Source: Acidimicrobiia bacterium | GTDB taxonomy: Bacteria > Actinomycetota > Acidimicrobiia > Spongiisociales > ZC4RG35 | Reading direction: 5' to 3' | Length of the DNA stretch: 64,000 nucleotides | Assembly (NCBI GenBank): GCA_017577575.1 | Contig: PKRG01000001.1 | Span: 248,001 to 312,000, forward strand | Part shown: positions 32,496 through 40,725 of the stretch, in pieces | How the letters are laid out: every line of letters starts with the position of its first letter | Position numbering within the stretch: the first letter of the stretch is position 1 | Position numbers and translations under genes: made by a program | The notes under the pieces: generated by a model | Databases searched by the model: none | Told to the model about the DNA's origin: nothing | The model's input: the letters and a program-made list of their open reading frames with translations, nothing else

Positions 32496-33728
32496 CTACA
32501 GCCTCGACAGGCCGGCGTGGAAACGCTCGGCCATCTCGGTGACGTGCTCGGGGGTCATCACGAGGGGCGGGGACACCTGGAGGGCGCCACCGCCGACTGC
32601 CCGGGTCAGCACCCCCGCCTCCCGGCAGGCCCTGGCGGCGCGAGCCGGCAACGTCTCGTCGGTGGGGTCGAGCTGGATGGCGGCGAGCGCACCCACGCCC
32701 GAGCGGATCTCGGTGACCACGTCCAGTTCGGTGAGGGGAGCCAGGGCGGCCGGGATCTCCGCTTCCAGCTCGGCGGCCCTCTCGATCACTCCCTCGTTCT
32801 CGAGGATGTCCATGACGGCCAGCCCGGCGGCACAGGAGGCGGCGTGTCCCGAGTAGGTGTAGCCGTGACGGAAGATGTTGCCCGGCTGGTCGAAGAACGG
32901 GGCGGCGACCCGCGGCGACACGATCACGCCTCCCAGTGGCAGATAGCCGCATGTCACGCCTTTGGCGAAGGTGATCATGTCCGGCTCGAGGTCGAAGCGG
33001 GTGGCGGCGAACCAGTCACCCACCCGGCCGAAGCCGGTGATCACCTCGTCCGATATGTACAGGCCGCCTGCCTGGCGGACCGCGTCACGGACCCGATGCA
33101 GATAGCTCTCCGGCACCGGGCGCACGCCGCCGGCGCCGACCACCGCCTCGACGAAGATGCCGGCGATCCGCTCGGGTCCGGCGTGCTCGATGGCCTTCTC
33201 GACGGCCTCGGCGTCGTCGTAGGGGACGATCACCACGTCTCCCACCAGCTCGCCGTAGCCGGACCGGTTGACCTCGATGCCCGCGAGGGAGGTGCCGTAG
33301 GTGTTCACGCCGTGGTAGCCCCACTCCCGGGCGATGAAGACGGTCCTCTCCGGCTGGCCGATGGCGGAGAAGTAGCGGCGGGCCAGCTTGGCGGCGGTGT
33401 CGACGGCGTCGGAGCCCCCCTGGCCGAAGAACACCTTCGAGCCGGGATCGGGCGAGACGGCGGCGATGCGCTCGGCCAGCTCGAGGGTGGGACGCGTCCC
33501 GAAGTCGACGAAGCAATGGAAGGCGGGGAGCTTCTCCATCTGCCGGTGCACCGCCTCGATCACCTCGCGGCGGCCGTGGCCGATGTTGGCGTACCACAGC
33601 CCGGCGGTGGCGTCGAGGTAGCGGTTGCCTTCCTCGTCGTACACGTACACCCCTTCGGCCCGGTCCACGACGAAAGGGGCGTGCTGGACGGTGTGCATGT
33701 CCGCGAAGGGGTGCCAGAAAGCGCTCAT
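32496..33728 (-). CDS. Class III aminotransferase (omega-amino acid/diamine type)
   Basis: A 410-aa PLP enzyme. The N-terminus FWHPFADMHT and GLWYANIGHG are typical of omega-amino acid:pyruvate or putrescine:pyruvate transaminases. The PLP-binding Asp is in YISDEVITGFGR and the Schiff-base Lys in ITFAKGVTCGYLPLGG. It could take the terminal amino group from putrescine, cadaverine or beta-alanine. Substrate specificity is inferred from the neighbouring polyamine genes. A minus-strand TACCCT (33736-33741) is 7 nt before the ATG. Confidence 0.83.
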   Translation of the reverse strand: MSAFWHPFADMHTVQHAPFVVDRAEGVYVYDEEGNRYLDATAGLWYANIGHGRREVIEAVHRQMEKLPAFHCFVDFGTRPTLELAERIAAVSPDPGSKVFFGQGGSDAVDTAAKLARRYFSAIGQPERTVFIAREWGYHGVNTYGTSLAGIEVNRSGYGELVGDVVIVPYDDAEAVEKAIEHAGPERIAGIFVEAVVGAGGVRPVPESYLHRVRDAVRQAGGLYISDEVITGFGRVGDWFAATRFDLEPDMITFAKGVTCGYLPLGGVIVSPRVAAPFFDQPGNIFRHGYTYSGHAASCAAGLAVMDILENEGVIERAAELEAEIPAALAPLTELDVVTEIRSGVGALAAIQLDPTDETLPARAARACREAGVLTRAVGGGALQVSPPLVMTPEHVTEMAERFHAGLSRL

Positions 33729-33735
33729 ACGGCCG

Positions 33736-33810
33736 AGGGTAACTGGTCGGGATGGAGGGCGGCACTCGCTTGCAGCCGGTTGCGCGGGCCCGCGTAGACC
33801 CGGATAGTCT
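33736..33810. promoter_or_regulatory. Divergent leaderless promoters (aminotransferase/amidohydrolase)
   Basis: Minus-strand TACCCT (33736-33741) lies 7 nt before the aminotransferase ATG, and plus-strand TAGTCT (33805-33810) lies 7 nt before the amidohydrolase ATG (33818). No Shine-Dalgarno is seen at either start. This region could coordinate the two amine-related transcription units. Confidence 0.5.
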
Positions 33811-33817
33811 CTCGCCG

Positions 33818-35419
33818 ATGGCGGGCCGCACAGTGATCGTCAACGCAATGGTGTTCCGCGCCGACTCCGCCCGTACGTGGGCCCGCGCGGTGGCTGTCGA
33901 GAACGGGAGGATCGTCGCCGTCGGCAACGAGAGCGACGTGGCGCCGTACCTCGCCGGCGCCGACGTGGTCGACGCGGAAGGGCGCCTCGTCACCCCAGGC
34001 TTCACCGACGCCCACGTCCATCCCCACCACGGGGGAAGGAACCTGCTCGGCTGCAACCTGTTGGATGCCAGCTGCGCCGACGACGCCCTGCGCCGGATCG
34101 CCGAGTACGCCGCCGCCCACCCCGACGCCGAGTGGATCGTCGGCGGCGGGTGGTCCCAGGACTGGTTCGAGCGGGGATGCCCATCGGCGGCCGCCCTCGA
34201 CGAGGTGGTGGGCGACCGGCCCGCCTTCCTCACCAACCGCGACGGCCACGGAGGGTGGGCATCGACCGCCGCCCTCCGCCTCGCCGGCGTGACGGCGTCC
34301 ACCCCCGACCCGGCCGACGGGCGCATCGAGCGGCTGCCGGGAGGGGAGCCCCAGGGCACCCTCCACGAGGGGGCGATGACGCTGATCGAGCAGGCGATGC
34401 CACCGGAGACCGACGACGAGGTGGAGGCCGCCCTCCTCCGGGGCCAGGAGCACCTGCTCTCGCATGGCATCACCGGCTGGTTGGACGCCTGGGTCGACGA
34501 GCCGCTCCACCGTGCCTACCTGCGGGTGGCGGAGCGGGGAGACCTCGTCGGCTCGGTGGTGGGGGCACTGTGGTGGGACCGCGAAGGCGGCCTCGACCAG
34601 ATCGACCGACTCCTCGAGTGGCGGCGACAGACGGCCCCCGGCTACCGGCCGACGGCGGTGAAGCTGATGCTCGACGGGGTCGTGGAGAACTTCACCGCCT
34701 CGATGCTGGAGCCGTACGAACGGGTGGGCGGCACCGGCATCGACATGATCGACCCCGGGGAGCTGAAAGAGATCGTCACCCGCCTCGACGCCGAGGGCTT
34801 CCAATGCCACTTCCACGCCATCGGCGACGCCGCCGTCCGCAACGCCCTCGACGCGGTGGAGGCGGCGCGCATGGCCAACGGCTGGTCGGACCTGCGCCAC
34901 AGCGTCTCCCACATCCAGGTGATCCACCCCGACGACATCGGCCGATTCCACCGCCTGGGGGTCATCGCCGACATGCAGCCGTTGTGGGCGTGCGAGGACG
35001 GGTACCAGGAGGGGCTGACCAAGCCGTTCCTGGGCCCCGAGCGATCGGAGTGGCAGTACCCGTTCGCTAGCCTCGTCGCGGCGGGGGCGATGCTCGCCGG
35101 TGGGTCCGACTGGTCGGTGTCGTCCTGCGACGTCATGGCCCAGATCCACGTCGCCACCACCCGCACCCCACCCCACGACCCGACCGAAGAGCCTCTGGTC
35201 CCGGGAGAGAAGATCGACCCGGTGACGGCGCTGGCCGCCTACACGGCCGGGTCGGCGTGGCACAACCACGACGCTGAACGCGGCGTCATCGCGGAAGGTA
35301 ATGTGGCCGACCTCGTGGTACTGGATCGGAATCCATTCGTGGGCTCGACGTTCGCAGAGACCAGAGTCGACATGGTGATGGCAGGCGGACGCTGGGTGGC
35401 AGGAAAGGGGAGCGATTGA
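33818..35419 (+). CDS. YtcJ-like amidohydrolase (amidohydrolase family 3)
   Basis: A 533-aa metal-dependent hydrolase. The beta/alpha-barrel metal motifs are present: DAHVHPHH (HxH), a central KLMLDGVVENF (metal-bridging Lys), HFHAIGDAAVRNALD, SVSHIQVIHPD and the final Asp in LAGGSDWSVSS. The family hydrolyses amides of small molecules and is often poorly characterised. It overlaps the potA start (TTGA), so its product probably comes from the transported substrate or is released from an amide before use, such as an acylated polyamine. Confidence 0.85.
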   Translation: MAGRTVIVNAMVFRADSARTWARAVAVENGRIVAVGNESDVAPYLAGADVVDAEGRLVTPGFTDAHVHPHHGGRNLLGCNLLDASCADDALRRIAEYAAAHPDAEWIVGGGWSQDWFERGCPSAAALDEVVGDRPAFLTNRDGHGGWASTAALRLAGVTASTPDPADGRIERLPGGEPQGTLHEGAMTLIEQAMPPETDDEVEAALLRGQEHLLSHGITGWLDAWVDEPLHRAYLRVAERGDLVGSVVGALWWDREGGLDQIDRLLEWRRQTAPGYRPTAVKLMLDGVVENFTASMLEPYERVGGTGIDMIDPGELKEIVTRLDAEGFQCHFHAIGDAAVRNALDAVEAARMANGWSDLRHSVSHIQVIHPDDIGRFHRLGVIADMQPLWACEDGYQEGLTKPFLGPERSEWQYPFASLVAAGAMLAGGSDWSVSSCDVMAQIHVATTRTPPHDPTEEPLVPGEKIDPVTALAAYTAGSAWHNHDAERGVIAEGNVADLVVLDRNPFVGSTFAETRVDMVMAGGRWVAGKGSD

Positions 35420-36486
35420 GCCGGCCTGCGGTCGAACTGGTCGGGATCACCAAGCGCTTCGGCGACGTCGTGGCGGTGGACGACCTCGACCTGACCGTCG
35501 GCGACGGCGAGTTCTTCTCCCTCCTCGGGCCGTCGGGCTGCGGCAAGACGACGACGCTGCGCATGATCGCCGGGTTCGAGTACCCGACGGAGGGCACCCT
35601 CAAGATCCACGGCGAGGAGATGGGGCTGCGCCCACCAAACGAACGCCCCGTCAACACGGTGTTCCAGTCCTACGCCCTGTTCCCTCACATGACGGTGGCC
35701 GACAACGTCGCCTTCGGCCTCCAGATGCGCAAGGTCCCCTCCGCCGAGATCGAGGCCCGGGTCAAGAGAGTCCTCGACCAGGTCCAGCTCCGTCACCGCG
35801 CCGACGCCAAGCCGTCCCAGCTCTCCGGCGGCCAGAGACAGCGCGTGGCGCTCGCCCGGGCGCTCGTCAACGAGCCCGAGGTGCTGTTGTTGGACGAGCC
35901 GCTCGGAGCCCTCGACCTCAAGCTGCGCCAGAACATGCAGGTGGAGCTGAAGGAGCTGCAGAACCGGGTGGGGATCACCTTCATCTACGTGACCCACGAT
36001 CAGGAAGAGGCGCTCACCATGTCCGACCGGATCGGCGTGATGGACGAGGGCAAGCTCCTCCAGGTCGGGACACCGGAGGAGATCTACGAGGGCCCCCGGT
36101 CCCGGTTCGTCGCCGACTTCATAGGCGACATCAACCTCATCACCGCCACCGTGTCGGGCCCCGACCGGGTGCGGCTCGGCAACGGCCAGGAGATAGAGGT
36201 CCGCTCGCCCGGTCCCGTCGGCGAGGAGGTCACTCTGGCCCTCCGCCCCGAGCGTCTCGAGTTGTACGACCTCGACGAGCCGATGCCCGAGAACCACACC
36301 AAGCTGCGAGGCAAGGTGATCCGGCGCATGTACTACGGCGACGCCTACTTCTACGACGTCGAGGTGGGCCTCGACCACCCGCTGGAGGTGAAAGAGGAGA
36401 ACCGGCCCGACGTCGAGACCTACGACATGGGCGAAGAGACCGTGGTCTGTTGGGACCCGGCCGCGGTCAACGTGGTGACCGACTGA
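35416..36486 (+). CDS. potA: Spermidine/putrescine ABC transporter ATP-binding protein
   Basis: A 356-aa ATPase. Walker A is GPSGCGKTT, the signature LSGGQRQRVALARAL, Walker B LLLDEPLGALD and switch His in YVTHDQEEA, followed by the C-terminal TOBE_2 domain (ALRPERLELY). The order potA-potB-potC-potD identifies polyamine uptake. The TTG at 35416 overlaps the amidohydrolase stop. The substrate may be a polyamine or related cation; other PotA-type systems import other small solutes. Confidence 0.93.
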   Translation: MSRPAVELVGITKRFGDVVAVDDLDLTVGDGEFFSLLGPSGCGKTTTLRMIAGFEYPTEGTLKIHGEEMGLRPPNERPVNTVFQSYALFPHMTVADNVAFGLQMRKVPSAEIEARVKRVLDQVQLRHRADAKPSQLSGGQRQRVALARALVNEPEVLLLDEPLGALDLKLRQNMQVELKELQNRVGITFIYVTHDQEEALTMSDRIGVMDEGKLLQVGTPEEIYEGPRSRFVADFIGDINLITATVSGPDRVRLGNGQEIEVRSPGPVGEEVTLALRPERLELYDLDEPMPENHTKLRGKVIRRMYYGDAYFYDVEVGLDHPLEVKEENRPDVETYDMGEETVVCWDPAAVNVVTD

Positions 36487-37358
36487 TGGTGGCCGAGAGC
36501 GTCGACCTCGAGACCAGAGCAGAACGCGCCGAGAGCCGCCGGGGCCTTCTCATCGGCCTCCCCACCTACCTGTACCTGATCCTCTTCTTCGCCGTCCCGC
36601 TCGTAATCGTCCTCGTCTACTCGTTCGCCACCCGCACGCGCACGGGCAGCACCGCCCTGTCCGACTGGAACCTCGACTCGTGGGCCCGGGTGTTCCAGGG
36701 GCCGGCGCTGGAAGTGTCGATCCGTTCCCTGATCCTCGCCGCCGTCACCACGCTGCTCAGCCTGGTCCTGTCGTACCCGTTCGCCTACTGGATCGCCACC
36801 CGTCCGGCCCGGCTGCGGGCGATCCTGCTCGTGCTGGTGATGATCCCGTTCTGGTCGAACTTCCTGGTCCGCACGTACGCCATGAAGTTCCTGATGGGAT
36901 CCGAAGGGCCGCTCTCTCTGATCAGCCAGCTTTTCGGCGGGCCCCCGGTGCGGATCCTGTTCACCCAATGGGCGGTCCTCATCGGACTCGTCTACGGCTA
37001 CATGCCGTTCATGATCCTTCCGCTGTACGCCGCCCTGGAGCGGATGGACTGGAGCCTGGTGGAGGCAGCCCGGGACCTGTACGCGTCGGGATGGACGGCG
37101 TTCCGCAAGGTGACCCTGCCCCTGTCGATGCCGGGGGTGGTGGCCGGATCGGTGCTGGTGTTCATCCCCGCCCTCGGCGCCTACGTGACCCCGGCGATCC
37201 TCGGCGGCGGCCGTACCCCGCTCCTCGGCGACTACATAGTCCAGCAGTTCCTGCAGGCCCGTAACTGGCCGTACGGGGCGGCCCTGTCGATGGCCGTGAT
37301 GGTGGTGATGCTCATCGCCACCGTGTTCTACTTCCGCAAGGGCGGGAGGACGCTGTGA
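36486..37358 (+). CDS. potB: Polyamine ABC transporter permease PotB
   Basis: A 290-aa permease with six TM segments. The EAA loop is seen in VEAARDLYASGWTAFRKVTLPLSMPG. Its ATG overlaps the potA stop by 1 nt (TGATG). It forms the channel with PotC and is probably coupled to PotA. Confidence 0.92.
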   Translation: MVAESVDLETRAERAESRRGLLIGLPTYLYLILFFAVPLVIVLVYSFATRTRTGSTALSDWNLDSWARVFQGPALEVSIRSLILAAVTTLLSLVLSYPFAYWIATRPARLRAILLVLVMIPFWSNFLVRTYAMKFLMGSEGPLSLISQLFGGPPVRILFTQWAVLIGLVYGYMPFMILPLYAALERMDWSLVEAARDLYASGWTAFRKVTLPLSMPGVVAGSVLVFIPALGAYVTPAILGGGRTPLLGDYIVQQFLQARNWPYGAALSMAVMVVMLIATVFYFRKGGRTL

Positions 37359-38281
37359 ACGAGGGCACCGCGACGCGTCCTCTCGTCGACCGTCTCCTCG
37401 CCGCCCACGGCTGGCTGGTGTACCTCTTCTTCTACGCCCCGATCGTGGTGCTCACGGTCTTCTCGTTCAACGACAACTCCCGCGTCGGGGTGTGGACCAG
37501 GCCCTCGTTGCGCTGGTACGGCGAGATGTTCCGCAACGACGACATCATGCGGGCCATCCGCAACACCCTGATAGTGGCGGCGGTGTCGACGGTGGTGTCC
37601 GTCGTGCTGGGGACGGCGGCGGCGATCTCGATGGAGCGGTTCCGCTTCCGGGGCCAGAGGGCGATGGACGGCCTCTTGTACCTGCCCATCATCATCCCCG
37701 ACGTCACGATGGCCGTGATGATGCTCCTGTTCTTCGTGCAGGCCTTCGACCTCCTCGAGGGCTTCACCGGGATCCGGCTCAACCTCGGCCTCGGGACCAT
37801 CTCGCTGGCCCACATCGCCTTCAACATCTCCTACGTCGCCGTCGTGGTGCGCGCCCGGCTGGCGGGTATGGATCCGCACCTCACGGAAGCGGCGGCCGAC
37901 CTGTACGCCACGCCCTGGCAGACGTTCCGACGGGTGACGCTGCCCTTGATCATGCCGGGGGTGGCCGGGGGAGCGTTGCTGGCGCTGACGCTGTCGCTGG
38001 ACGACGTGGTCGTGACGAGCTTCGTGACCGGGCCGGGATCGACCACACTTCCCGTCTACGTGTTCGGGTTGGTGAGGCGGGAGGTGAGCCCGTTGATCAA
38101 CGCGGTCTCCACGGCCATGCTGCTCGCCTCGATCCTGCTCGTCGGTGTTTCGCTGGGCTTCCAGCGGCGGTCAGGGGCTCGTCAGGGCCCGTCGGACGAA
38201 GATGAAGGAGATGCGAATGACGCAACGACTCCGATGGTTGGCCATCTCGGTCGTGTTGGCGCTGACGCTGGCGGCATGTAA
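37355..38281 (+). CDS. potC: Polyamine ABC transporter permease PotC
   Basis: A 308-aa permease with six TM segments and an EAA loop TEAAADLYATPWQTFRRVTLPLIMPG. The GTG at 37355 overlaps the potB stop (GTGA). The C-terminal 25 residues are hydrophilic and overlap the 5' end of potD by 65 nt in a different frame, which is unusual; this tail is probably a frame-extension peculiar to this lineage, or the potC stop is out of place. Confidence 0.9.
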   Translation: MNEGTATRPLVDRLLAAHGWLVYLFFYAPIVVLTVFSFNDNSRVGVWTRPSLRWYGEMFRNDDIMRAIRNTLIVAAVSTVVSVVLGTAAAISMERFRFRGQRAMDGLLYLPIIIPDVTMAVMMLLFFVQAFDLLEGFTGIRLNLGLGTISLAHIAFNISYVAVVVRARLAGMDPHLTEAAADLYATPWQTFRRVTLPLIMPGVAGGALLALTLSLDDVVVTSFVTGPGSTTLPVYVFGLVRREVSPLINAVSTAMLLASILLVGVSLGFQRRSGARQGPSDEDEGDANDATTPMVGHLGRVGADAGGM

Positions 38282-39368
38282 CGGCTCGTCGGCCGACACG
38301 ACCCTCGCCGCAGGCGAGGGAACGGCCCCCACAGAAGAGAACGGTGATGGGGGATCCGGCGCGGCGCCGGAGTGCTCGGTCGACGAGGTCGACGGGCCGC
38401 TCAACTTCTACAACTGGTCCGACTACATCGACCCCGACCTGATCACCGCCTTCGAGGAGCAGTACGACGTCGACGTCGTCGAGACCTTCTACGACTCCAA
38501 CGAGACGATGATCGCCCAGATCCAGGCGGGCGTGGTCTACGACCTGATCGTCCCCTCGGACTACATGGTGGCGATCCTCATCGAGGAGGGCATGATCGCC
38601 CCGCTGAACAAGGACGCCATCCCCAACATCGAGAACGTCAGCGAACAGTTCCAGGGCCTCTACTACGACGAGACGTTCAGCTACTCGGTCCCCTACCAGT
38701 GGGGCACCACCGGCCTCGGTGTGAACCTGTCGGTGCTGGGCACGGACTTCCCCCGCAGCTGGGCCTTGGTCTTCGACCCCGAGCTCACGGCCTCGTATCC
38801 GTCGGGGGTGTCGCTCCTCAACGACCCGCGTGAGACGATCGGAGCCGCCCTGATCTACCTCGGTTACAGCCTCAACGAGACGTCGGAGGACGCCCTGCAG
38901 GAGGCGGCCGACCTGATCCGGGCCTCGAACGTGACCACCTTCGACTCCGACCAGTACCCCGACAACCTCGTGAACGGCGAAGTGCCCGTGTCGCACGGAT
39001 ACTCGGGGAACTTCTTCACGACGTTCGCCGAGACCGAGAACCCCGACAACTGGGAGTACGTGATCCCCGAGGAGGGCGCCACCCTGTGGGTGGACAACCT
39101 CGCCATCCCCACCGCGGCGGACCATCCCTGCACGGCGCACACGTTCATCAACTTCCTGTTGGACGCCGAGAACGGCGCCCAGCTGTCGGAGTGGACGCTG
39201 TACGCCACGCCCAACGCCGCCGCCGAGGAGCTCCTCGACCCGGAGATCCGCGAGGACCCGGCGATCTACCCGGACGACGAGACCTTCGAGCGGCTCGAGA
39301 CGATCCAGGACCAGGGCGACGCCGAGATCCTCTACACGGACTACTTCAACATGGCTCGCGGCGGCTGA
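38217..39368 (+). CDS. potD: Polyamine-binding lipoprotein PotD
   Basis: A 383-aa periplasmic-type binding protein fixed by a lipid. The signal ends in the lipobox LAAC (LALTLAACNGSS), followed by a Glu/Gly spacer. The mature N-terminus is PLNFYNWSDYIDPDLITAFE, the PotD/PotF hallmark, with the later YDETFSYSVPYQWGTTGLG and GNFFTTFAE blocks. AAGGAG sits 6 nt before the ATG at 38217. Two upstream ATGs (38202, 38211) lack this spacing. A hairpin at 39359-39375 ends the operon. Confidence 0.9.
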   Translation: MTQRLRWLAISVVLALTLAACNGSSADTTLAAGEGTAPTEENGDGGSGAAPECSVDEVDGPLNFYNWSDYIDPDLITAFEEQYDVDVVETFYDSNETMIAQIQAGVVYDLIVPSDYMVAILIEEGMIAPLNKDAIPNIENVSEQFQGLYYDETFSYSVPYQWGTTGLGVNLSVLGTDFPRSWALVFDPELTASYPSGVSLLNDPRETIGAALIYLGYSLNETSEDALQEAADLIRASNVTTFDSDQYPDNLVNGEVPVSHGYSGNFFTTFAETENPDNWEYVIPEEGATLWVDNLAIPTAADHPCTAHTFINFLLDAENGAQLSEWTLYATPNAAAEELLDPEIREDPAIYPDDETFERLETIQDQGDAEILYTDYFNMARGG

Positions 39369-39375
39369 GCCGCCG
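39359..39375. terminator. GC-rich hairpin at the potD stop codon
   Basis: CGGCGGC (39359-39365) pairs with GCCGCCG (39369-39375) with TGA, the potD stop, in the loop. No U-tract. A terminator for the potABCD operon is plausible, but a chance GC repeat cannot be excluded. Confidence 0.35.
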
Positions 39376-39403
39376 GCAGGAGGCGGAGCGTGGGCTGAGG
39401 GCG

Positions 39404-40411
39404 TCAGCGGCCCAGCTTGCGCTCCGCCATTCCGTTGAGGATCTCCAGCACCACCCGGTTGGCCAGGTAGGCGGTCTGCTCGCTGCGGCTGTCGTAGGGA
39501 GGCGACACCTCCACGACGTCGGCGCCGAGCACCCGAAGCTCCCGGGCGAGACGGCGCACCGTGTCGAGCAGCTCGCGGGAGGTGAGGCCTCCCGGCTCGG
39601 GCGTTCCGGTGCCGGGAGCGAAGCCGGGGTCGACGACGTCGATGTCGACCGAGATGAACACGCCTTCCACGCCGCCGGTCGAGGCGGCCGCCACCGCCTC
39701 GTCGACCACCGCGTCCAGGCCTTGCTCCAGGATCTGGTCCATCCGATAGGTGCGCATCTTCTGAGTGCGCATCCACTCGATCACGTCCGGCTCCGGCCAA
39801 TAGCCGCGCAGTCCGATCTGCACGAACCGGTGGCCGGGCACGGCGCCCGACTCGATCAGCCGGCGCATCGGGGTGCCGTGGCCGTAGAGCGCTCCGTTCT
39901 GCAGGGCCCCGGTGTCGGCGTGGGCGTCGAAGTGGATCAGCGCCACCTTGCCGAAACCGTGCACCCGGGCGACGCCGGTGGCGTTGGGGTAGGTGATCGT
40001 GTGGTCGCCGCCCAGGACGATCGGGACCTTGCCTGCCCGGGCGACGGCCTCCACCGTGTCGGAGATCCGCTCGAGGGAGGTCTCCACGTCGCCGGGCACC
40101 ACATACACGTCGCCGATGTCGACCACACCCAGCTCGCCCAACGGGTCGATCCCCGTCGGCAGGTGGGGCCGGTATCCGTCCATCGCCCCGTAGTCGGCCT
40201 GGCGGATGGCGGCAGGCCCGAACCGGGTCCCGGGGCGGAACGACGTGCCCCAATCGAATGGCGCGCCGAGGATCACCACCTCGCCGTCGCCGAGGTCGTC
40301 GAGGCGCCGGGCGGGCACCCCGAGGAAGCTGGACCGCGAGGCGAAAGAGATGTATTCCGCCGACGCGAACGGGATCTCTTTGGCGCGCTGCTCGTAAGGC
40401 GTATGCATCAC
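39404..40411 (-). CDS. speB: Agmatinase/ureohydrolase family protein
   Basis: A 335-aa ureohydrolase with intact Mn2+ motifs: GGDHTITYP, FDAHADTG, and SVDIDVVDPGFAPGTGTPEPGG. It probably converts agmatine to putrescine plus urea. An arginase- or guanidinobutyrase-like activity is possible in this family. It is convergent with potABCD, giving both an import and a synthesis route to putrescine in the same region. The GTG at 40411 and the ATG at 40408 are equally possible starts. Confidence 0.85.
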   Translation of the reverse strand: MMHTPYEQRAKEIPFASAEYISFASRSSFLGVPARRLDDLGDGEVVILGAPFDWGTSFRPGTRFGPAAIRQADYGAMDGYRPHLPTGIDPLGELGVVDIGDVYVVPGDVETSLERISDTVEAVARAGKVPIVLGGDHTITYPNATGVARVHGFGKVALIHFDAHADTGALQNGALYGHGTPMRRLIESGAVPGHRFVQIGLRGYWPEPDVIEWMRTQKMRTYRMDQILEQGLDAVVDEAVAAASTGGVEGVFISVDIDVVDPGFAPGTGTPEPGGLTSRELLDTVRRLARELRVLGADVVEVSPPYDSRSEQTAYLANRVVLEILNGMAERKLGR

Positions 40412-40491
40412 TGCATAACGGTACCGCTTCCGGACCGAGGTGCGAATCGACGTGGCATCATTCCGTCGCTAGCCGTAGGAGACCATTCAAG

Positions 40492-40722
40492 ATGGACGTC
40501 AAGGAACGATCCCAGGAGCCCGACTACGACACCCGCTTCGGCCGGGCCATCGCCAGAGGCATCCTGTTCGGGGTGCCGTTGATGCTCGTCGGGCTGACCC
40601 TGGCTATCTGGATCATCACCGACAACGACCTGGCCGACTCCTTCGCCACCGCCTTCCTCCCCGGAGTGCTGCTCGGCGTCTTCGGCGGCGGGTTCGCAGG
40701 GATGGCGGCGGCGATGGAGTGA
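40492..40722 (+). CDS. Small two-TM membrane protein
   Basis: A 76-aa protein with a charged N-terminus (MDVKERSQEPDYDTRFG) and two TM helices (GVPLMLVGLTLAIWIIT; LPGVLLGVFGGGFAGMAAAM). AGGAG lies about 11 nt before the ATG at 40492. No family recognised. It is divergent from the agmatinase gene. Confidence 0.6.
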   Translation: MDVKERSQEPDYDTRFGRAIARGILFGVPLMLVGLTLAIWIITDNDLADSFATAFLPGVLLGVFGGGFAGMAAAME

Positions 40723-40725
40723 CGC

